The notes below the pieces were generated by a model. The model worked only from the letters and a program-made list of their open reading frames with translations, did not search any database and was not told the DNA's origin. A program made the position numbers and the translations under genes. 64,000 nucleotides of DNA from Thermomonas brevis (GTDB taxonomy: Bacteria; Pseudomonadota; Gammaproteobacteria; Xanthomonadales; Xanthomonadaceae): NCBI RefSeq assembly GCF_014395425.1, contig NZ_CP060711.1, positions 2,294,001-2,358,000 on the forward strand. Direction: 5' to 3'. Within the stretch, counting starts at the first letter, position 1. Each line of letters begins with the position of its first letter. Shown here piece by piece: positions 39,918 to 49,861 of the stretch.

Positions 39918-40859
39918 ATGATCGAAACCAGCAACGCACACGATACCCGCCAGCGCACCGTCGCGCAGGTCCAGCGCCTGCGCGGCTGGGCGACGCGTCG
40001 GCCGTGGGCGGCGCTGGCGCTGCTGCTGGGCGCGGGCATGCTGTGCGGCGCCGCGATGCGCAGCGCGATCGGCATGGTCCAGCTGGAGGCGCTGCAGGCG
40101 GCCGACGCCGCGCGCCAGGCCGAACTGGAGAAGGTGCGCCGCGACGCCCAGCGCGACGTCAACGCGCTGGCCGCGCGCCTGGCCGAACTGCAGGCGCAGG
40201 CCAACCGCCTGAACGCGCTCGGCAGCCGCCTGACCCGGGCCGGCCAGCTGCAGGACGGCGAGTTCGATTTCGAGAAGCCGGTCGGCCAGGGCGGCGGCGG
40301 CGTCACCCGCGACATGCCGGCCGCCGAGCTGCGCGCCCGCCTGCGTGCGCTGGAAGGCGATTACCGCCTCGCCGGCACCCAGCTGTCGGTGCTGGAAACC
40401 CTGATGTTCAACCGCGAGCTGGACCGCAGCACGCTGCCCTCGCGCGAACCCATCGCCGGCAGCTTCGTCACCTCGGGCTTCGGCGGCCGCGCCGATCCGT
40501 TCGGCGGCGGCAGCCAGTTCCACAAGGGCATCGACTTCCAGGCCAGCATCGGCGATCCGGTGCTGGCGGTGGCCGACGGCGTGGTCAGCTTCGCCGGCGT
40601 GCGCAACGGCTACGGCAACACGGTCGAGATCGACCATGGCAACGGCTATGTCACCCGCTACGCCCACAACTCGCGCCTGACCCACCAAATCGGCGACCTG
40701 GTGCGGGCGGGGCAGGAAATCGCCAGGGCCGGCTCCAGCGGCCGTTCCACCGGCGCGCACGTGCACTTCGAGGTCTGGCAGGACGGCGTGGTGGTCAATC
40801 CCCGCAAGTTCCTGGGCCACAACAACGCGCTCGCCCGCCACGGGCCGGCCCGCGGCTGA
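39918..40859 (+). CDS. M23 family metallopeptidase (LytM/EnvC-like)
   Basis: A 313-residue periplasmic protein: a membrane anchor near the N-terminus ([19 protein letters not shown]), a coiled coil ([37 protein letters not shown]), and a C-terminal LytM domain with [22 protein letters not shown], the His...Asp ligands, and [12 protein letters not shown]. All M23 zinc ligands look intact, so it is probably an active peptidoglycan endopeptidase. Start: ATG at 39918, following ACGGA. A GTG at 39900 in the same frame is possible but overlaps dciA. Confidence 0.85.
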   Translation: MIETSNAHDTRQRTVAQVQRLRGWATRRPWAALALLLGAGMLCGAAMRSAIGMVQLEALQAADAARQAELEKVRRDAQRDVNALAARLAELQAQANRLNALGSRLTRAGQLQDGEFDFEKPVGQGGGGVTRDMPAAELRARLRALEGDYRLAGTQLSVLETLMFNRELDRSTLPSREPIAGSFVTSGFGGRADPFGGGSQFHKGIDFQASIGDPVLAVADGVVSFAGVRNGYGNTVEIDHGNGYVTRYAHNSRLTHQIGDLVRAGQEIARAGSSGRSTGAHVHFEVWQDGVVVNPRKFLGHNNALARHGPARG

Positions 40860-41025
40860 CATCGGGCGAGGGGCTTGCGCACGCCGCGGGCCGCCTCCAG
40901 CTAAACTATCCGATTCCCGAACGGGCGCCCGCGCCCGGCTTCGGGCATTGCGTTGCACCGGAACTTCATCCAAATCGCTCGATGCCGCGCCGCCGGCGCG
41001 CATCCCGCCAGGGACTGCACACCCC

Positions 41026-43731
41026 ATGCTCAACAGTTTGCTCACCAGCATTTTCGGCAGCCGCAACGAGCGCCTGCTCAAGCAGCTTTCCGCCATCGTC
41101 AAGAAGATCAACGCGCTGGAGCCGCAGATGCAGGCGCTCTCCGACGAGGCGCTGAAGGCCAAGACCGCGGAGTTCAAGGAGCGCGTCGGCAAGGGCGAGT
41201 CGCTGGACAAGCTGCTGCCGGAGGCGTTCGCGGTCTGCCGCGAGGCGTCGGTGCGCGTGTTCGGCATGCGCCACTTCGACGTCCAGCTGATCGGCGGCAT
41301 GGTCCTGCACGGCGGCAAGATCGCCGAAATGCGCACCGGCGAAGGCAAGACCCTGACCGCGACCTCGGCGGTGTACCTGAACGCGCTGGAAGGCAAGGGC
41401 GTGCACGTGGTCACCGTCAACGACTATCTGGCCCGCCGCGACGCCGCCCAGATGGGCAAGCTCTACAACTGGCTGGGCCTCTCCGTCGGCGTGGTCTATC
41501 CGGGCATGCCGCATTCCGACAAGGGTGCGGCCTACGCCTGCGACATCACCTACGGCACCAACAACGAATTCGGCTTCGACTACCTGCGCGACAACATGGC
41601 GCTGTCGAAGGAAGACCGCTTCCAGCGCGGCCTGAACTTCGCCATCGTCGACGAGGTGGACTCGATCCTGATCGACGAGGCGCGCACCCCGCTGATCATC
41701 TCCGGCCCCGCCGACGAATCGCCGGAGCTCTACCTGCGCGTCAACGCGGTGGTGCCGTCGCTGACCCGCCAGGAGACCGAGGAAGGCGAGGGCGACTACT
41801 GGGTCGACGAGAAGCAGAAGCAGGTGCACATGTCCGAAACCGGGCAGGAGCACGCCGAGCAGCTGCTGCGCCAGGCCGGCATCCTCGGCGCGGACGAGAG
41901 CCTGTACGCCGCGCAGAACATCCACGTCGTCCACCACCTCAACGCGGCGATGCGCGCGCACGCGATCTACCAGAACGACGTCGACTACATCGTGCGCGAC
42001 GGCGAGGTCATCATCGTCGACGAATTCACCGGCCGCACCCTGCCGGGCCGGCGCTGGTCCGACGGCCTGCACCAGGCGGTGGAAGCGAAGGAAGGCGTGC
42101 CGGTGCAGCGCGAGAACCAGACGCTGGCGTCGGTGACGTTCCAGAACCTGTTCCGCATGTACAAGAAGCTGTCCGGCATGACCGGCACCGCGGACACCGA
42201 GGCCTACGAGTTCCAGAACATCTACGGGCTGGAAGTGGTGGTGATCCCGACCCACCGCCCGATGATCCGCAAGGACCATCCGGACCTGGTGTTCCTCAAC
42301 CGCGCCGGCAAGTACCGCGCGGTGGCGAACGAGATCAAGGAGTGCGTGGCCAAGGGCCAGCCGGTGCTGGTCGGCACCACCTCGATCGAGGTGTCGGAGC
42401 TGCTCAGCGAGAACCTGCGCGAGGCCGGCATCCCGCACGAAGTGCTCAACGCCAAGCAGCACGAGCGCGAGGCGCACATCGTCGCCAACGCCGGCGCGCC
42501 GGGCGCGGTGACCATCGCCACCAACATGGCCGGCCGCGGCACCGACATCGTGCTGGGCGGCTCGCTGGACGCCGAACTGGCCGCGCTGGGCGACGACGCC
42601 CCGCAGGCGGAGAAGGACCGCATCAAGGCCGCATGGCAGGAGCGCCACGACGCGGTGAAGGCGGCCGGCGGCCTGCACATCATCGGCACCGAGCGCCACG
42701 AATCCCGCCGCATCGACAACCAGCTGCGCGGCCGTTCCGGCCGCCAGGGCGACCCGGGTTCCTCGCGCTTCTACCTGTCGCTGGAAGACAACCTGATGCG
42801 CATCTTCGCCGCCGACTGGGTGCAGAAGGTGATGGCGCGGATGGGCCTGAAGGAAGACGACATCATCGAATCGGCGCTGGTGACCAAGCAGATCGCCAAC
42901 GCGCAGCGCAAGGTCGAGGCGCACAACTTCGACATCCGCAAGAACCTGCTGGACTTCGACGACGTCAACAACGATCAGCGCAAGGTCATCTACGGCCAGC
43001 GCAACGAGCTGCTGGAAGCCGAGAGCGTCAAGGAGAACGTCGACGGCATCCGCTTTGATGTGGTTGCCGAGATGGTGGAGCGCTTCGTGCCGCCGGATTC
43101 GATCGACGAACAGTGGGACCTGCCGGGCCTGGAAGCGGCGCTGGCCGCCGAGTTCGGCGTGCAGATGGACTTGGTCGGTCTTCACAAGGCGGAGGCGGAG
43201 CTGGACGCCTCGCAGATCCAGGGCCGGGTGCAGGACACCGTGGACGCGCTGTTCGCCGGCAAGGAAGAGCAGGTCGGCGGCGAGACCATGCGCATGCTGG
43301 AGAAGCATGTGATGCTGAACGTGCTCGACCAGAACTGGAAGGAGCACCTCGCGCGCATGGACTACCTGCGCCAGGGCATCCACCTGCGCGGCTATGCGCA
43401 GAAGCAGCCGAAGCAGGAATACAAGAAGGAAGCCTTCGAGCTGTTCTCCGAGCTGCTGGAGAAGGTCAAGCAGGAAGTGGTGTCGCTGCTGGCGCGCGTG
43501 CGCATCCGCACCGAGGAGGAAGTGGCCGCGGCCGAAGCGCAGGAACGCGCCCGCGCCGAGGCGGTGGCCCGGCAGATGCAGTTCCAGCATCCGGACATGG
43601 GCGGGCTGGGCGCGGACGAGGAAGCGGCGCAGGTGCAGGCGCAGCAGGCGTTCGCCCATGTCGGCCGCAACGATCCCTGCCCTTGCGGCAGCGGCAAGAA
43701 GTTCAAGCACTGCCATGGGCAGCTGGCCTGA
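41026..43731 (+). CDS. secA: Preprotein translocase ATPase subunit SecA
   Basis: ATPase motor of Sec-dependent export. It is 901 residues: [16 protein letters not shown] at the N-terminus, Walker A around Arg103-TGEGKT109, [19 protein letters not shown], the preprotein cross-linking domain, [36 protein letters not shown], and the zinc-binding C-terminus [20 protein letters not shown] for SecB and lipid contact. The start [12 protein letters not shown] is the family start. A 166-base leader precedes it; no secM-like gene is evident. Confidence 0.98.
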   Translation: MLNSLLTSIFGSRNERLLKQLSAIVKKINALEPQMQALSDEALKAKTAEFKERVGKGESLDKLLPEAFAVCREASVRVFGMRHFDVQLIGGMVLHGGKIAEMRTGEGKTLTATSAVYLNALEGKGVHVVTVNDYLARRDAAQMGKLYNWLGLSVGVVYPGMPHSDKGAAYACDITYGTNNEFGFDYLRDNMALSKEDRFQRGLNFAIVDEVDSILIDEARTPLIISGPADESPELYLRVNAVVPSLTRQETEEGEGDYWVDEKQKQVHMSETGQEHAEQLLRQAGILGADESLYAAQNIHVVHHLNAAMRAHAIYQNDVDYIVRDGEVIIVDEFTGRTLPGRRWSDGLHQAVEAKEGVPVQRENQTLASVTFQNLFRMYKKLSGMTGTADTEAYEFQNIYGLEVVVIPTHRPMIRKDHPDLVFLNRAGKYRAVANEIKECVAKGQPVLVGTTSIEVSELLSENLREAGIPHEVLNAKQHEREAHIVANAGAPGAVTIATNMAGRGTDIVLGGSLDAELAALGDDAPQAEKDRIKAAWQERHDAVKAAGGLHIIGTERHESRRIDNQLRGRSGRQGDPGSSRFYLSLEDNLMRIFAADWVQKVMARMGLKEDDIIESALVTKQIANAQRKVEAHNFDIRKNLLDFDDVNNDQRKVIYGQRNELLEAESVKENVDGIRFDVVAEMVERFVPPDSIDEQWDLPGLEAALAAEFGVQMDLVGLHKAEAELDASQIQGRVQDTVDALFAGKEEQVGGETMRMLEKHVMLNVLDQNWKEHLARMDYLRQGIHLRGYAQKQPKQEYKKEAFELFSELLEKVKQEVVSLLARVRIRTEEEVAAAEAQERARAEAVARQMQFQHPDMGGLGADEEAAQVQAQQAFAHVGRNDPCPCGSGKKFKHCHGQLA

Positions 43732-43738
43732 GTTGAGC

Positions 43739-43870
43739 ACCCTCCCTTTCGCCGCAGGCGAAAGGGATGAAGAAGCGCGTTTGCGAACCGCAGGTTCGCG
43801 CGCTGATGAACGCCCGAAGGCTGTGCCTGAGGGCCGGACGGGCCGGGGTGGGGCGCTTTTCGAGTTGGTT
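43739..43870. repeat. Intergenic palindromic repeat element after secA
   Basis: The 207-base secA-mutT gap contains a hairpin (arms CCTCCCTTTCGCC and GGCGAAAGGGATG, 43741-43770), then TGCGAACC-GCA-GGTTCGCG, and ends with GGGTGGGGCGCTTTT. The first hairpin and the last block resemble, in the same order, the CCTCCCTTTT...GGGAGGGGTGCTTTT element between ftsZ and lpxC, so both are probably members of one interspersed family. Confidence 0.6.
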
Positions 43871-43938
43871 TCGGGCAACCCCGTTCCAAGGTTTTCACGC
43901 GCCGTGCTTATGGCGATGCGCGGAAAGCGATCGCGCTC

Positions 43939-44334
43939 ATGAGACTGGTCCACGTCGTCGCCGGCGTCATCCGCGACGCGCGCGGACGCATCCTGCTGGC
44001 GCGGCGCACGGAAGGCCGCGATCTGGCCGGCCTGTGGGAGTTCCCGGGCGGCAAGATCGAACCCGGCGAGACTGCGGAACACGCGTTGGCGCGCGAGCTG
44101 CGCGAAGAGCTCGGGATCGAGGCGAACGTCGGCGGGCTCCTGATCGACGTGCAGATGCCGTATCCGGACAAGCAACTGCGGCTCGACGTGTACGAGATCC
44201 GCAGCTACGCCGGCACGCCGAGCGGCATGGAGGGGCAGGCGCTGGCCTGGGCGCCGCCGCACAAGCTGGCCGACTACCCGATGCCGCCGGCGGATGCGCC
44301 CGCGGTGGCCCTGCTGATGCGCGAGCCGGCCTAG
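43939..44334 (+). CDS. mutT: 8-oxo-dGTP diphosphatase MutT
   Basis: A 131-residue Nudix hydrolase that removes oxidised guanine nucleotides. The Nudix box is complete: GGKIEPGETAEHALARELREELGI (G-x5-E-x7-REUxEExGU), preceded by RILLARRTEGRDLAGLWEFPGG, as in MutT. It follows secA as in many gammaproteobacteria. Its stop overlaps the stop of the convergent coaE. Confidence 0.93.
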   Translation: MRLVHVVAGVIRDARGRILLARRTEGRDLAGLWEFPGGKIEPGETAEHALARELREELGIEANVGGLLIDVQMPYPDKQLRLDVYEIRSYAGTPSGMEGQALAWAPPHKLADYPMPPADAPAVALLMREPA

Positions 44335-44939
44335 TCGGCCAGGCGGCGGTACAGCCGGTCCAGCGCCTCGACCTGCGCCGGCAAGGCGTCCAGCCCGCGG
44401 TCGTTGACGATCACGTCGTCGGCGATCGCCAGCCGCTGCCTGCGCGTGGCCTGTGCGCCGATCATCCTCCCCGCCAGCGCTTCGTCGATGCCGTCGCGGT
44501 GCAGCAGGCGGGCAAGCTGCACGTCCTCGGGCACGTCCACTACCAGGATGCGATCCAGCCACGGATAGGCGTCGCGACCGCCGCCTTCGGCCAGCAGCGG
44601 AATCGAAGCGACGGCATAGGGTCCAGGTGCGGCCCGGCAGGCGTCCGCCAGCGCCTTGCGCACGCGCGGGTGGACGATGGCCTCCAGCTGCCGGCGCGCG
44701 TCGGGATCGGCAAAGACGCGGCGGCGCATGGCGGGCCGGTCCAGATTGCGATCCGCCGTCAGCACGCCTGCGCCGAAGGCAGCCACCACTTCGGCCAGCC
44801 CATCGCTGCCCGCGGCCACCGCGTCGCGGGCAGCGGCATCGGCATCGGCCACCGCCACGCCCAGCGTGCGAAAGCACGCCTCAACCGCACTCTTGCCCGA
44901 AGCCACGCCGCCGGTCAGGCCGATGATGTAATCGCTCAT
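44331..44939 (-). CDS. coaE: Dephospho-CoA kinase
   Basis: Last step of coenzyme A synthesis. It is 202 residues: the P-loop IGLTGGVASGKSAVEACF at the N-terminus, VADADAAARD, and a C-terminal lid with RMIGAQATRRQRLAIADDVIVND. It is the last gene of the pilB-pilC-pilD-coaE run, a conserved arrangement. The gap to pilD is 61 bases. Confidence 0.95.
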   Translation of the reverse strand: MSDYIIGLTGGVASGKSAVEACFRTLGVAVADADAAARDAVAAGSDGLAEVVAAFGAGVLTADRNLDRPAMRRRVFADPDARRQLEAIVHPRVRKALADACRAAPGPYAVASIPLLAEGGGRDAYPWLDRILVVDVPEDVQLARLLHRDGIDEALAGRMIGAQATRRQRLAIADDVIVNDRGLDALPAQVEALDRLYRRLAD

Positions 44940-45000
44940 GCGCGAATTATGGCTGTCGCTCGCAGGCGTGGGGTTTGGGCGGAGCGATGGGAGCGACCGT

Positions 45001-45864
45001 CTAGGCCAGCCCGGCGAAACGCATGTACATGCCGACCAGATCCTTGCCCCACATGAAGCTGATCCAGCCGGCGATGGCGAGATACGGACCGAACGGAATC
45101 GGCGTGGCCTTGTCGCGGCCCTTGGCGAACAGCCAGATCGAGCCGACCACGGCGCCCACCAGCGAGGAGATCAGAATCGTCGGCAGGATGCCGGACAGGC
45201 CGATCCACGCGCCCAGCGCGGCCAGCAGCTTGAAATCGCCGTGGCCCATGCCCTCCTTGCCGGTGAGCTGCTTGAACACCCAATACACCGACCACAGGCT
45301 CAGGTAGCCGGCCATCGCGCCCAGCAGCGCCGGCTTCGCCGGCATGTACAGGTTGTCGCTGGCGGCGATCAGCCCCAGCCACATCAGCGGCAGGGTCAGC
45401 TGGTCCGGCAGCAGGCGCGTGCGCAGATCGATGCCGGACAGCGCGATCAGGAAGCTGGTCAGCACCAGCGCGCCGAATCCCTGCCAGCCGAACCCGAAGC
45501 GCCAGACGCAGGCCAGGAACAGCAGCCCGGTCAGCAGCTCCACCAGCGGATACTGGATGGAAATCGGCGCCTTGCAGCCCCGGCATTTCCCGCCCTGCAG
45601 CACCCAGCTCAGGACCGGGATGTTCTCGTACCAGGACAACGGCTTCTTGCATTTCGGGCAATGCGAGCCTTCCACCACGATCCCGGGCGGCGGCGGATCG
45701 TAGAGATCGGGCTCCTCGAGGATTTCGCGGGCGTCGTGCTTCCACTGCCACTCCAGCCGGGGCGGCAGGCGCAGGATCACCACGTTTAGGAAGCTGCCGA
45801 CCAGCAGGCCGAGTCCGGCCGCGGCGGGATAGCCGAGGCCGGGGTGCGCGTCGAGAAATGCCAT
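45001..45864 (-). CDS. pilD: Type IV prepilin peptidase/N-methyltransferase PilD
   Basis: A 287-residue inner-membrane aspartyl protease that cleaves the prepilin leader and N-methylates the new terminus. It has two CxxC pairs (CPKCKKPLSWYENIPVLSW and CRGCKAPIS) in the cytoplasmic loop, and catalytic Asp residues in GIDLRTRLLPD and in GMGHGDFKLLAALGAW. Eight membrane helices are likely. It should process the two pilins encoded at 61.1-61.9 kb and pseudopilins elsewhere. Confidence 0.96.
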   Translation of the reverse strand: MAFLDAHPGLGYPAAAGLGLLVGSFLNVVILRLPPRLEWQWKHDAREILEEPDLYDPPPPGIVVEGSHCPKCKKPLSWYENIPVLSWVLQGGKCRGCKAPISIQYPLVELLTGLLFLACVWRFGFGWQGFGALVLTSFLIALSGIDLRTRLLPDQLTLPLMWLGLIAASDNLYMPAKPALLGAMAGYLSLWSVYWVFKQLTGKEGMGHGDFKLLAALGAWIGLSGILPTILISSLVGAVVGSIWLFAKGRDKATPIPFGPYLAIAGWISFMWGKDLVGMYMRFAGLA

Positions 45865-45882
45865 CTGCGGGAACGGTCCGGG

Positions 45883-47151
45883 TTACATCACCGTCATGGC
45901 GATCTTGAAGATCGGCAGGTACATCGCGATCACGATCGAACCCACCAGGCCGCCGATGATCACCATCACCATCGGCTCGATCAGGCTGGACAGCGCATCC
46001 ACCGTGTTGCTGACTTCTTCCTCATAGAACTCGGCCACCTTCAGCAGCATGGTGTCCAGCGCGCCGGCTTCCTCGCCGATCGCGGTCATCTGCACCACCA
46101 TGTGCGGGAACAGGTTGACCTGCTTCATCGCCACGTTGACCGGATAGCCCACCGACACGTCGTCCTTCATTTTCATGACGGCTTGTTGGTAGACCATGCT
46201 GCCGGTGGCGCCGGCGACGTTGTCCATCGCCTCCACCAGCGGCACACCGGCGCGGAAGGTCAGCGCCAAGGTGCGGGCGAATCGGGCAATGGCCGATTCA
46301 TTCAACACCTTGCCGATCACCGGGATCTTGAGCATCAGCCGGTCGATGGTGTGCTGCAGCTTGATGGACCGCTTGTAGGTATAGATGAAAAAGCCTATCG
46401 CGCCGCCTACTATGATGCCGATCAGCCAGAACCATTTCACGATGATGTCGGAAATACCGAATACCAGCGCGGTAAAAGCGGGGAGGTCGGCGCCGAAGCT
46501 GGAGAAGGTCTCCTTGAAGATCGGCACCACGTAGATCATCAGTACCGCGCAGACGATGATGGCCACGGCGATCACCGTGGCGGGATAGAACAGCGCCTTC
46601 TTGATCTTGCCCTTGATGCTCTCGATGTTTTCCTTGTAGGTGGCGATGGTCTCCAGCACGGTTTCCAGCACGCCGGAGGACTCGCCGGCGCGCACCAGGT
46701 TGCGATACAGCTCATCAAACTGCACCGGGTACTGGCTCATCGCTTCGTAGATGGACGCACCGCCTTCGATGTCGTTGCGCAGACCGTTGACCATCTTCTT
46801 CATCGCCGGGTTCTTGTTGCCGCCGCCGATGATTTCCAGCGCCGTCACGATCGGCACGCCGGATTTCATCATGGTAGCGATCTGGCGGCTGAACACGGCA
46901 ATGTCGCGTGCAGAGATTTTCTTGGCCCCGCTACCGAACAGCGGCTTGGGCTTGGGCTTGACCATGGTCGGGTTGATGCCCTGCTTGCGCAGGTCGGCGC
47001 GCAGCAGGTTGGCGTTGCGCGCCAGCTGCTCGCCCTTCATCACCTTGCCGCGCTTGTCGCGGCCCTGCCAGACGAATTCCTCCAGCGGGTTCAGCCGGCG
47101 GGCCTCGGCCTTTTCACGAACCTTGCTGATGGCGGCTCTGCGTGCGGACAT
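45883..47151 (-). CDS. pilC: Type IV pilus inner-membrane platform protein PilC
   Basis: A 422-residue platform on which PilB assembles the pilus. Two GspF-type domains are visible (DIAVFSRQIATMMKSGVPIVTALEII and ARFARTLALTFRAGVPLVEAMDNVAG), each with the YPAT/P...V membrane region (ALFYPATVIAVAIIVCAVLMIYVVPIF; PMVMVIIGGLVGSIVIAMYLPIF). It is separated from pilB by 10 bases and from pilD by 18. Confidence 0.96.
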   Translation of the reverse strand: MSARRAAISKVREKAEARRLNPLEEFVWQGRDKRGKVMKGEQLARNANLLRADLRKQGINPTMVKPKPKPLFGSGAKKISARDIAVFSRQIATMMKSGVPIVTALEIIGGGNKNPAMKKMVNGLRNDIEGGASIYEAMSQYPVQFDELYRNLVRAGESSGVLETVLETIATYKENIESIKGKIKKALFYPATVIAVAIIVCAVLMIYVVPIFKETFSSFGADLPAFTALVFGISDIIVKWFWLIGIIVGGAIGFFIYTYKRSIKLQHTIDRLMLKIPVIGKVLNESAIARFARTLALTFRAGVPLVEAMDNVAGATGSMVYQQAVMKMKDDVSVGYPVNVAMKQVNLFPHMVVQMTAIGEEAGALDTMLLKVAEFYEEEVSNTVDALSSLIEPMVMVIIGGLVGSIVIAMYLPIFKIAMTVM

Positions 47152-47161
47152 GGTGTTCCCC

Positions 47162-48886
47162 TCAGTCCTTGGTGACGCGGTTGATCTCGATGAGGCTGGT
47201 GATCCCCTGTTTCACCTTGTCCAACGCGGAGCGCCGCAGGTCGCGGACGCCGCTGCGCAGGGACGCCTCGGTCAGCTGCTGGACATTACCACCAGCCAGC
47301 ACGATTTGCTGGATTTCATCCGTCATCGGCATCACCTGGTAGATGCCGGCGCGCCCCTTGTAGCCGCCGGTGCAGTCCTCGCAGCCCACTGCCTCGTAGA
47401 CGGTGATGCCTTGGTGAATCTCGTCGGCGGTGAAGCCCTCGGCCAGCAGGGCGTGCTCCGGCAAGTGGACGGCGCGCTTGCAGTCGTGCAGGCGGCGCAC
47501 CAGGCGCTGGGCGATCACCAGGTTGACCGAACTGGTGATGTTGTACGGCGCGATGCCCATGTTCATCAGGCGGGCGATGGTCTGCGGGGCGTCGTTGGTG
47601 TGCAGGGTGGACAGCACCATGTGGCCGGTCTGCGCCGCCTTGACCGCGATCTCGGCGGTTTCCAGGTCGCGGATTTCGCCGACCATGATCACGTCCGGAT
47701 CCTGGCGCAGGAAGCTGCGCAGGGCGGCGGCGAAGGTCATGCCGCGCTTGACGTTCTGCTGCACCTGATTGACGCCCGGCAGGCGGATTTCCACCGGGTC
47801 CTCCACCGTGCTGATGTTGCGGGTCTCGTCGTTGAGGATGCCCAGTCCGGTGTACAGGCTGACGGTCTTGCCGGAGCCGGTGGGGCCGGTCACCAGCACC
47901 ATGCCATAGGGTTTGTGGATGGCGTCCAGGAACAGCTTCTGCTGCTCTGGCTCGTAGCCCAACTTTTCGATGCCCATCTTGGCGGCGCTGCCGTCCAGGA
48001 TGCGCAGCACGATCTTCTCGCCGAACAGGGTGGGCAGGGTACTGACGCGGAAGTCGATCTGCTTGGTCTTGCTGATGTTCAGCTTGATGCGGCCGTCTTG
48101 CGGGATGCGCTTCTCGGCGATGTCCAGCTGCGACATCACCTTCAGCCGCGCGGCGATGCGCGAGTGCAGCTTCACCGGCACCTTCTTGGTGGTCTTCAGG
48201 ATGCCGTCGATGCGGAAACGCACCCGGTAATCGGTTTCGTAGGGCTCGAAGTGGATGTCCGAGGCGCCGCGGCGGATCGCATCCACCAGCGCTTTGTTCA
48301 CGAACTTCACCACCGGGGTGTCTTCACCCTTGGCATCCACGCCGGTGTCATTGCTCAAGTCGTCGTCGCCGCCCCCGACTTCCAGGCCTTCCAGGCCTTC
48401 TGCATCGTCCAGCTCGTCGGCCAGCGCTTCCGCTGCCTCCAGCCACTGATCCAGGCTGCGCTTGATGCGTTCGGCATCCACCAGAATCGGCTCCACCGCC
48501 AGATTGGTGTGGAACTTGAGTTCTTCCATGGCCCGGTTGCTGGTGGGGTCGGACGTGCCGACGAACAGCCGATTGCCGCGCTTGAACAGCGGCAGCACGT
48601 TGTGCTTGCGCAGCAGCTCTTCCTTGACCAGTGCGATGGCGGACTGGGCCGGATCGATGGCCAGCGCATCCAGCAGCGGCATGCCGAACTCGACCGAGTT
48701 GGCTGCGGCCAGCGCTGCCGGCGAGGCCAGCCGATGGTCGGCCAGGTAGCTGGCCAGCGGGGTCTTCTCCGCCGTGGCGTTGTCCATCGCCCTGCGGGCA
48801 GCAGCTTCGTCCAGGGCGCCGTCCATCACCAGACGTCTGGCGATGCCGGTGATGCCCATCAGGTTGGGGGAAGCGGCGGTATTCAT
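47162..48886 (-). CDS. pilB: Type IV pilus assembly ATPase PilB
   Basis: Cytoplasmic hexameric ATPase driving pilus extension. It is 574 residues: the N-terminal MshEN/T2SSE_N domain, the Walker A loop GPTGSGKT, STVEDPVEI (Asp box), GEIRDLETAEIAVKAAQTGH (Walker B), LSTLHTNDAPQTIARL (His box), and the zinc site CEDCTGGYKGRAG with C-x2-C. It shares the operon with pilC, pilD and coaE. It is divergent from a glycosyltransferase island. Confidence 0.97.
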   Translation of the reverse strand: MNTAASPNLMGITGIARRLVMDGALDEAAARRAMDNATAEKTPLASYLADHRLASPAALAAANSVEFGMPLLDALAIDPAQSAIALVKEELLRKHNVLPLFKRGNRLFVGTSDPTSNRAMEELKFHTNLAVEPILVDAERIKRSLDQWLEAAEALADELDDAEGLEGLEVGGGDDDLSNDTGVDAKGEDTPVVKFVNKALVDAIRRGASDIHFEPYETDYRVRFRIDGILKTTKKVPVKLHSRIAARLKVMSQLDIAEKRIPQDGRIKLNISKTKQIDFRVSTLPTLFGEKIVLRILDGSAAKMGIEKLGYEPEQQKLFLDAIHKPYGMVLVTGPTGSGKTVSLYTGLGILNDETRNISTVEDPVEIRLPGVNQVQQNVKRGMTFAAALRSFLRQDPDVIMVGEIRDLETAEIAVKAAQTGHMVLSTLHTNDAPQTIARLMNMGIAPYNITSSVNLVIAQRLVRRLHDCKRAVHLPEHALLAEGFTADEIHQGITVYEAVGCEDCTGGYKGRAGIYQVMPMTDEIQQIVLAGGNVQQLTEASLRSGVRDLRRSALDKVKQGITSLIEINRVTKD

Positions 48887-49003
48887 TGGTTGGCAGTCTC
48901 TTGCGTAAGCGACACGACTTTAGCGTAAACGCGATTCGGGGCGCATCTCGGCCTCCGGCGCGTGGGCGGTTACCATGGGCTCCAGCCACCACAGGGGGAC
49001 GGC

Positions 49004-49861
49004 GTGCAGCAGCTCAGCATTATCCTGCCCGCGAAGAACGAGGCCGAGGGTCTGCGCCGCACCTTGCCGGCCCTGCGCGCACGCATGCCTGAGGCGGAAA
49101 TCATCGTCGTCGACGACGGATCCACCGACGAAACCGCAGCCATTGCGGTGGAGGCCGGCGCCCGCGTGCTGTCCTCGCCCTATTCGATGGGCAATGGCGC
49201 CGCCATCAAGCGTGGCACTCGCGCCGCCTGCGGCGAGGTGCTGGTCTTCATGGATGCGGATGGGCAGCACGCCGCCGAGCATGTGGGGGACTTGCTTGCA
49301 GTGCTCGATGAAGGCTATGACATGGTGGTCGGTGCCCGCGATGCCAGCGGCCAGGCCGGCTTGCACAGGGGTATGGCCAATGCCTTCTACAACCGTCTGG
49401 CCAGCTGGATGACTGGCCACCCGATCGCCGACCTCACCTCCGGCTTCCGCGCGGTGCGCGCCGACAAATTCCGCGAGTTCCTGCACCTGTTGCCCAACGG
49501 TTTCAGCTACCCCACCACCAGCACCATGGCGTTCTTCCGCAGCGCCTACCCGGTGGCCTACGTGCCGATTCCGGTGGCCAAGCGGGTGGGCAATGGCAGC
49601 CATATCCGACCGCTGAAGGACGGCGTGCGCTTCCTGCTGATCATCTTCAAGATTGCCAGCCTGTATTCGCCGCTGAAGTTATTTGCGCCCACTGCGGCCG
49701 CGTTCTTTCTCGCCGCGCTCGGCTGGTATGGCTACACGTTCGCAACACGTCACCAGTTCACCAATATGAGCATGCTGCTGTTCAGCGCTTCAGTCATCGT
49801 CTTCCTGATCGGGCTGATCTCGGAGCAGGTCACTAACCTGACCTACCGCCGGGATGCGTGA
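49004..49861 (+). CDS. GT2 glycosyltransferase with C-terminal membrane helices, DPM1/GtrB-like
   Basis: A 285-residue protein. The GT-A domain (QLSIILPAKNEAEGLRRTLPAL; EIIVVDDGSTDETAA; EVLVFMDADGQH) is of the dolichyl/polyprenyl-phosphate-hexose synthase type, and two C-terminal hydrophobic helices (LFAPTAAAFFLAALGWYGY and LLFSASVIVFLIGLISEQV) anchor it. It probably transfers a sugar to undecaprenyl phosphate on the cytoplasmic face. The start is GTG with AGGGGG upstream; a GTG 42 bases earlier is weaker. It overlaps the next glycosyltransferase by 8 bases. Confidence 0.82.
   Translation: MQQLSIILPAKNEAEGLRRTLPALRARMPEAEIIVVDDGSTDETAAIAVEAGARVLSSPYSMGNGAAIKRGTRAACGEVLVFMDADGQHAAEHVGDLLAVLDEGYDMVVGARDASGQAGLHRGMANAFYNRLASWMTGHPIADLTSGFRAVRADKFREFLHLLPNGFSYPTTSTMAFFRSAYPVAYVPIPVAKRVGNGSHIRPLKDGVRFLLIIFKIASLYSPLKLFAPTAAAFFLAALGWYGYTFATRHQFTNMSMLLFSASVIVFLIGLISEQVTNLTYRRDA

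Noticed and set aside
40966..44877. Open minus-strand frame of 1303 codons opposite secA and mutT
   Set aside because: Antisense shadow of high-GC genes: low-complexity His/Arg/Asp/Leu composition, no domain, and it covers secA, mutT and coaE in full.
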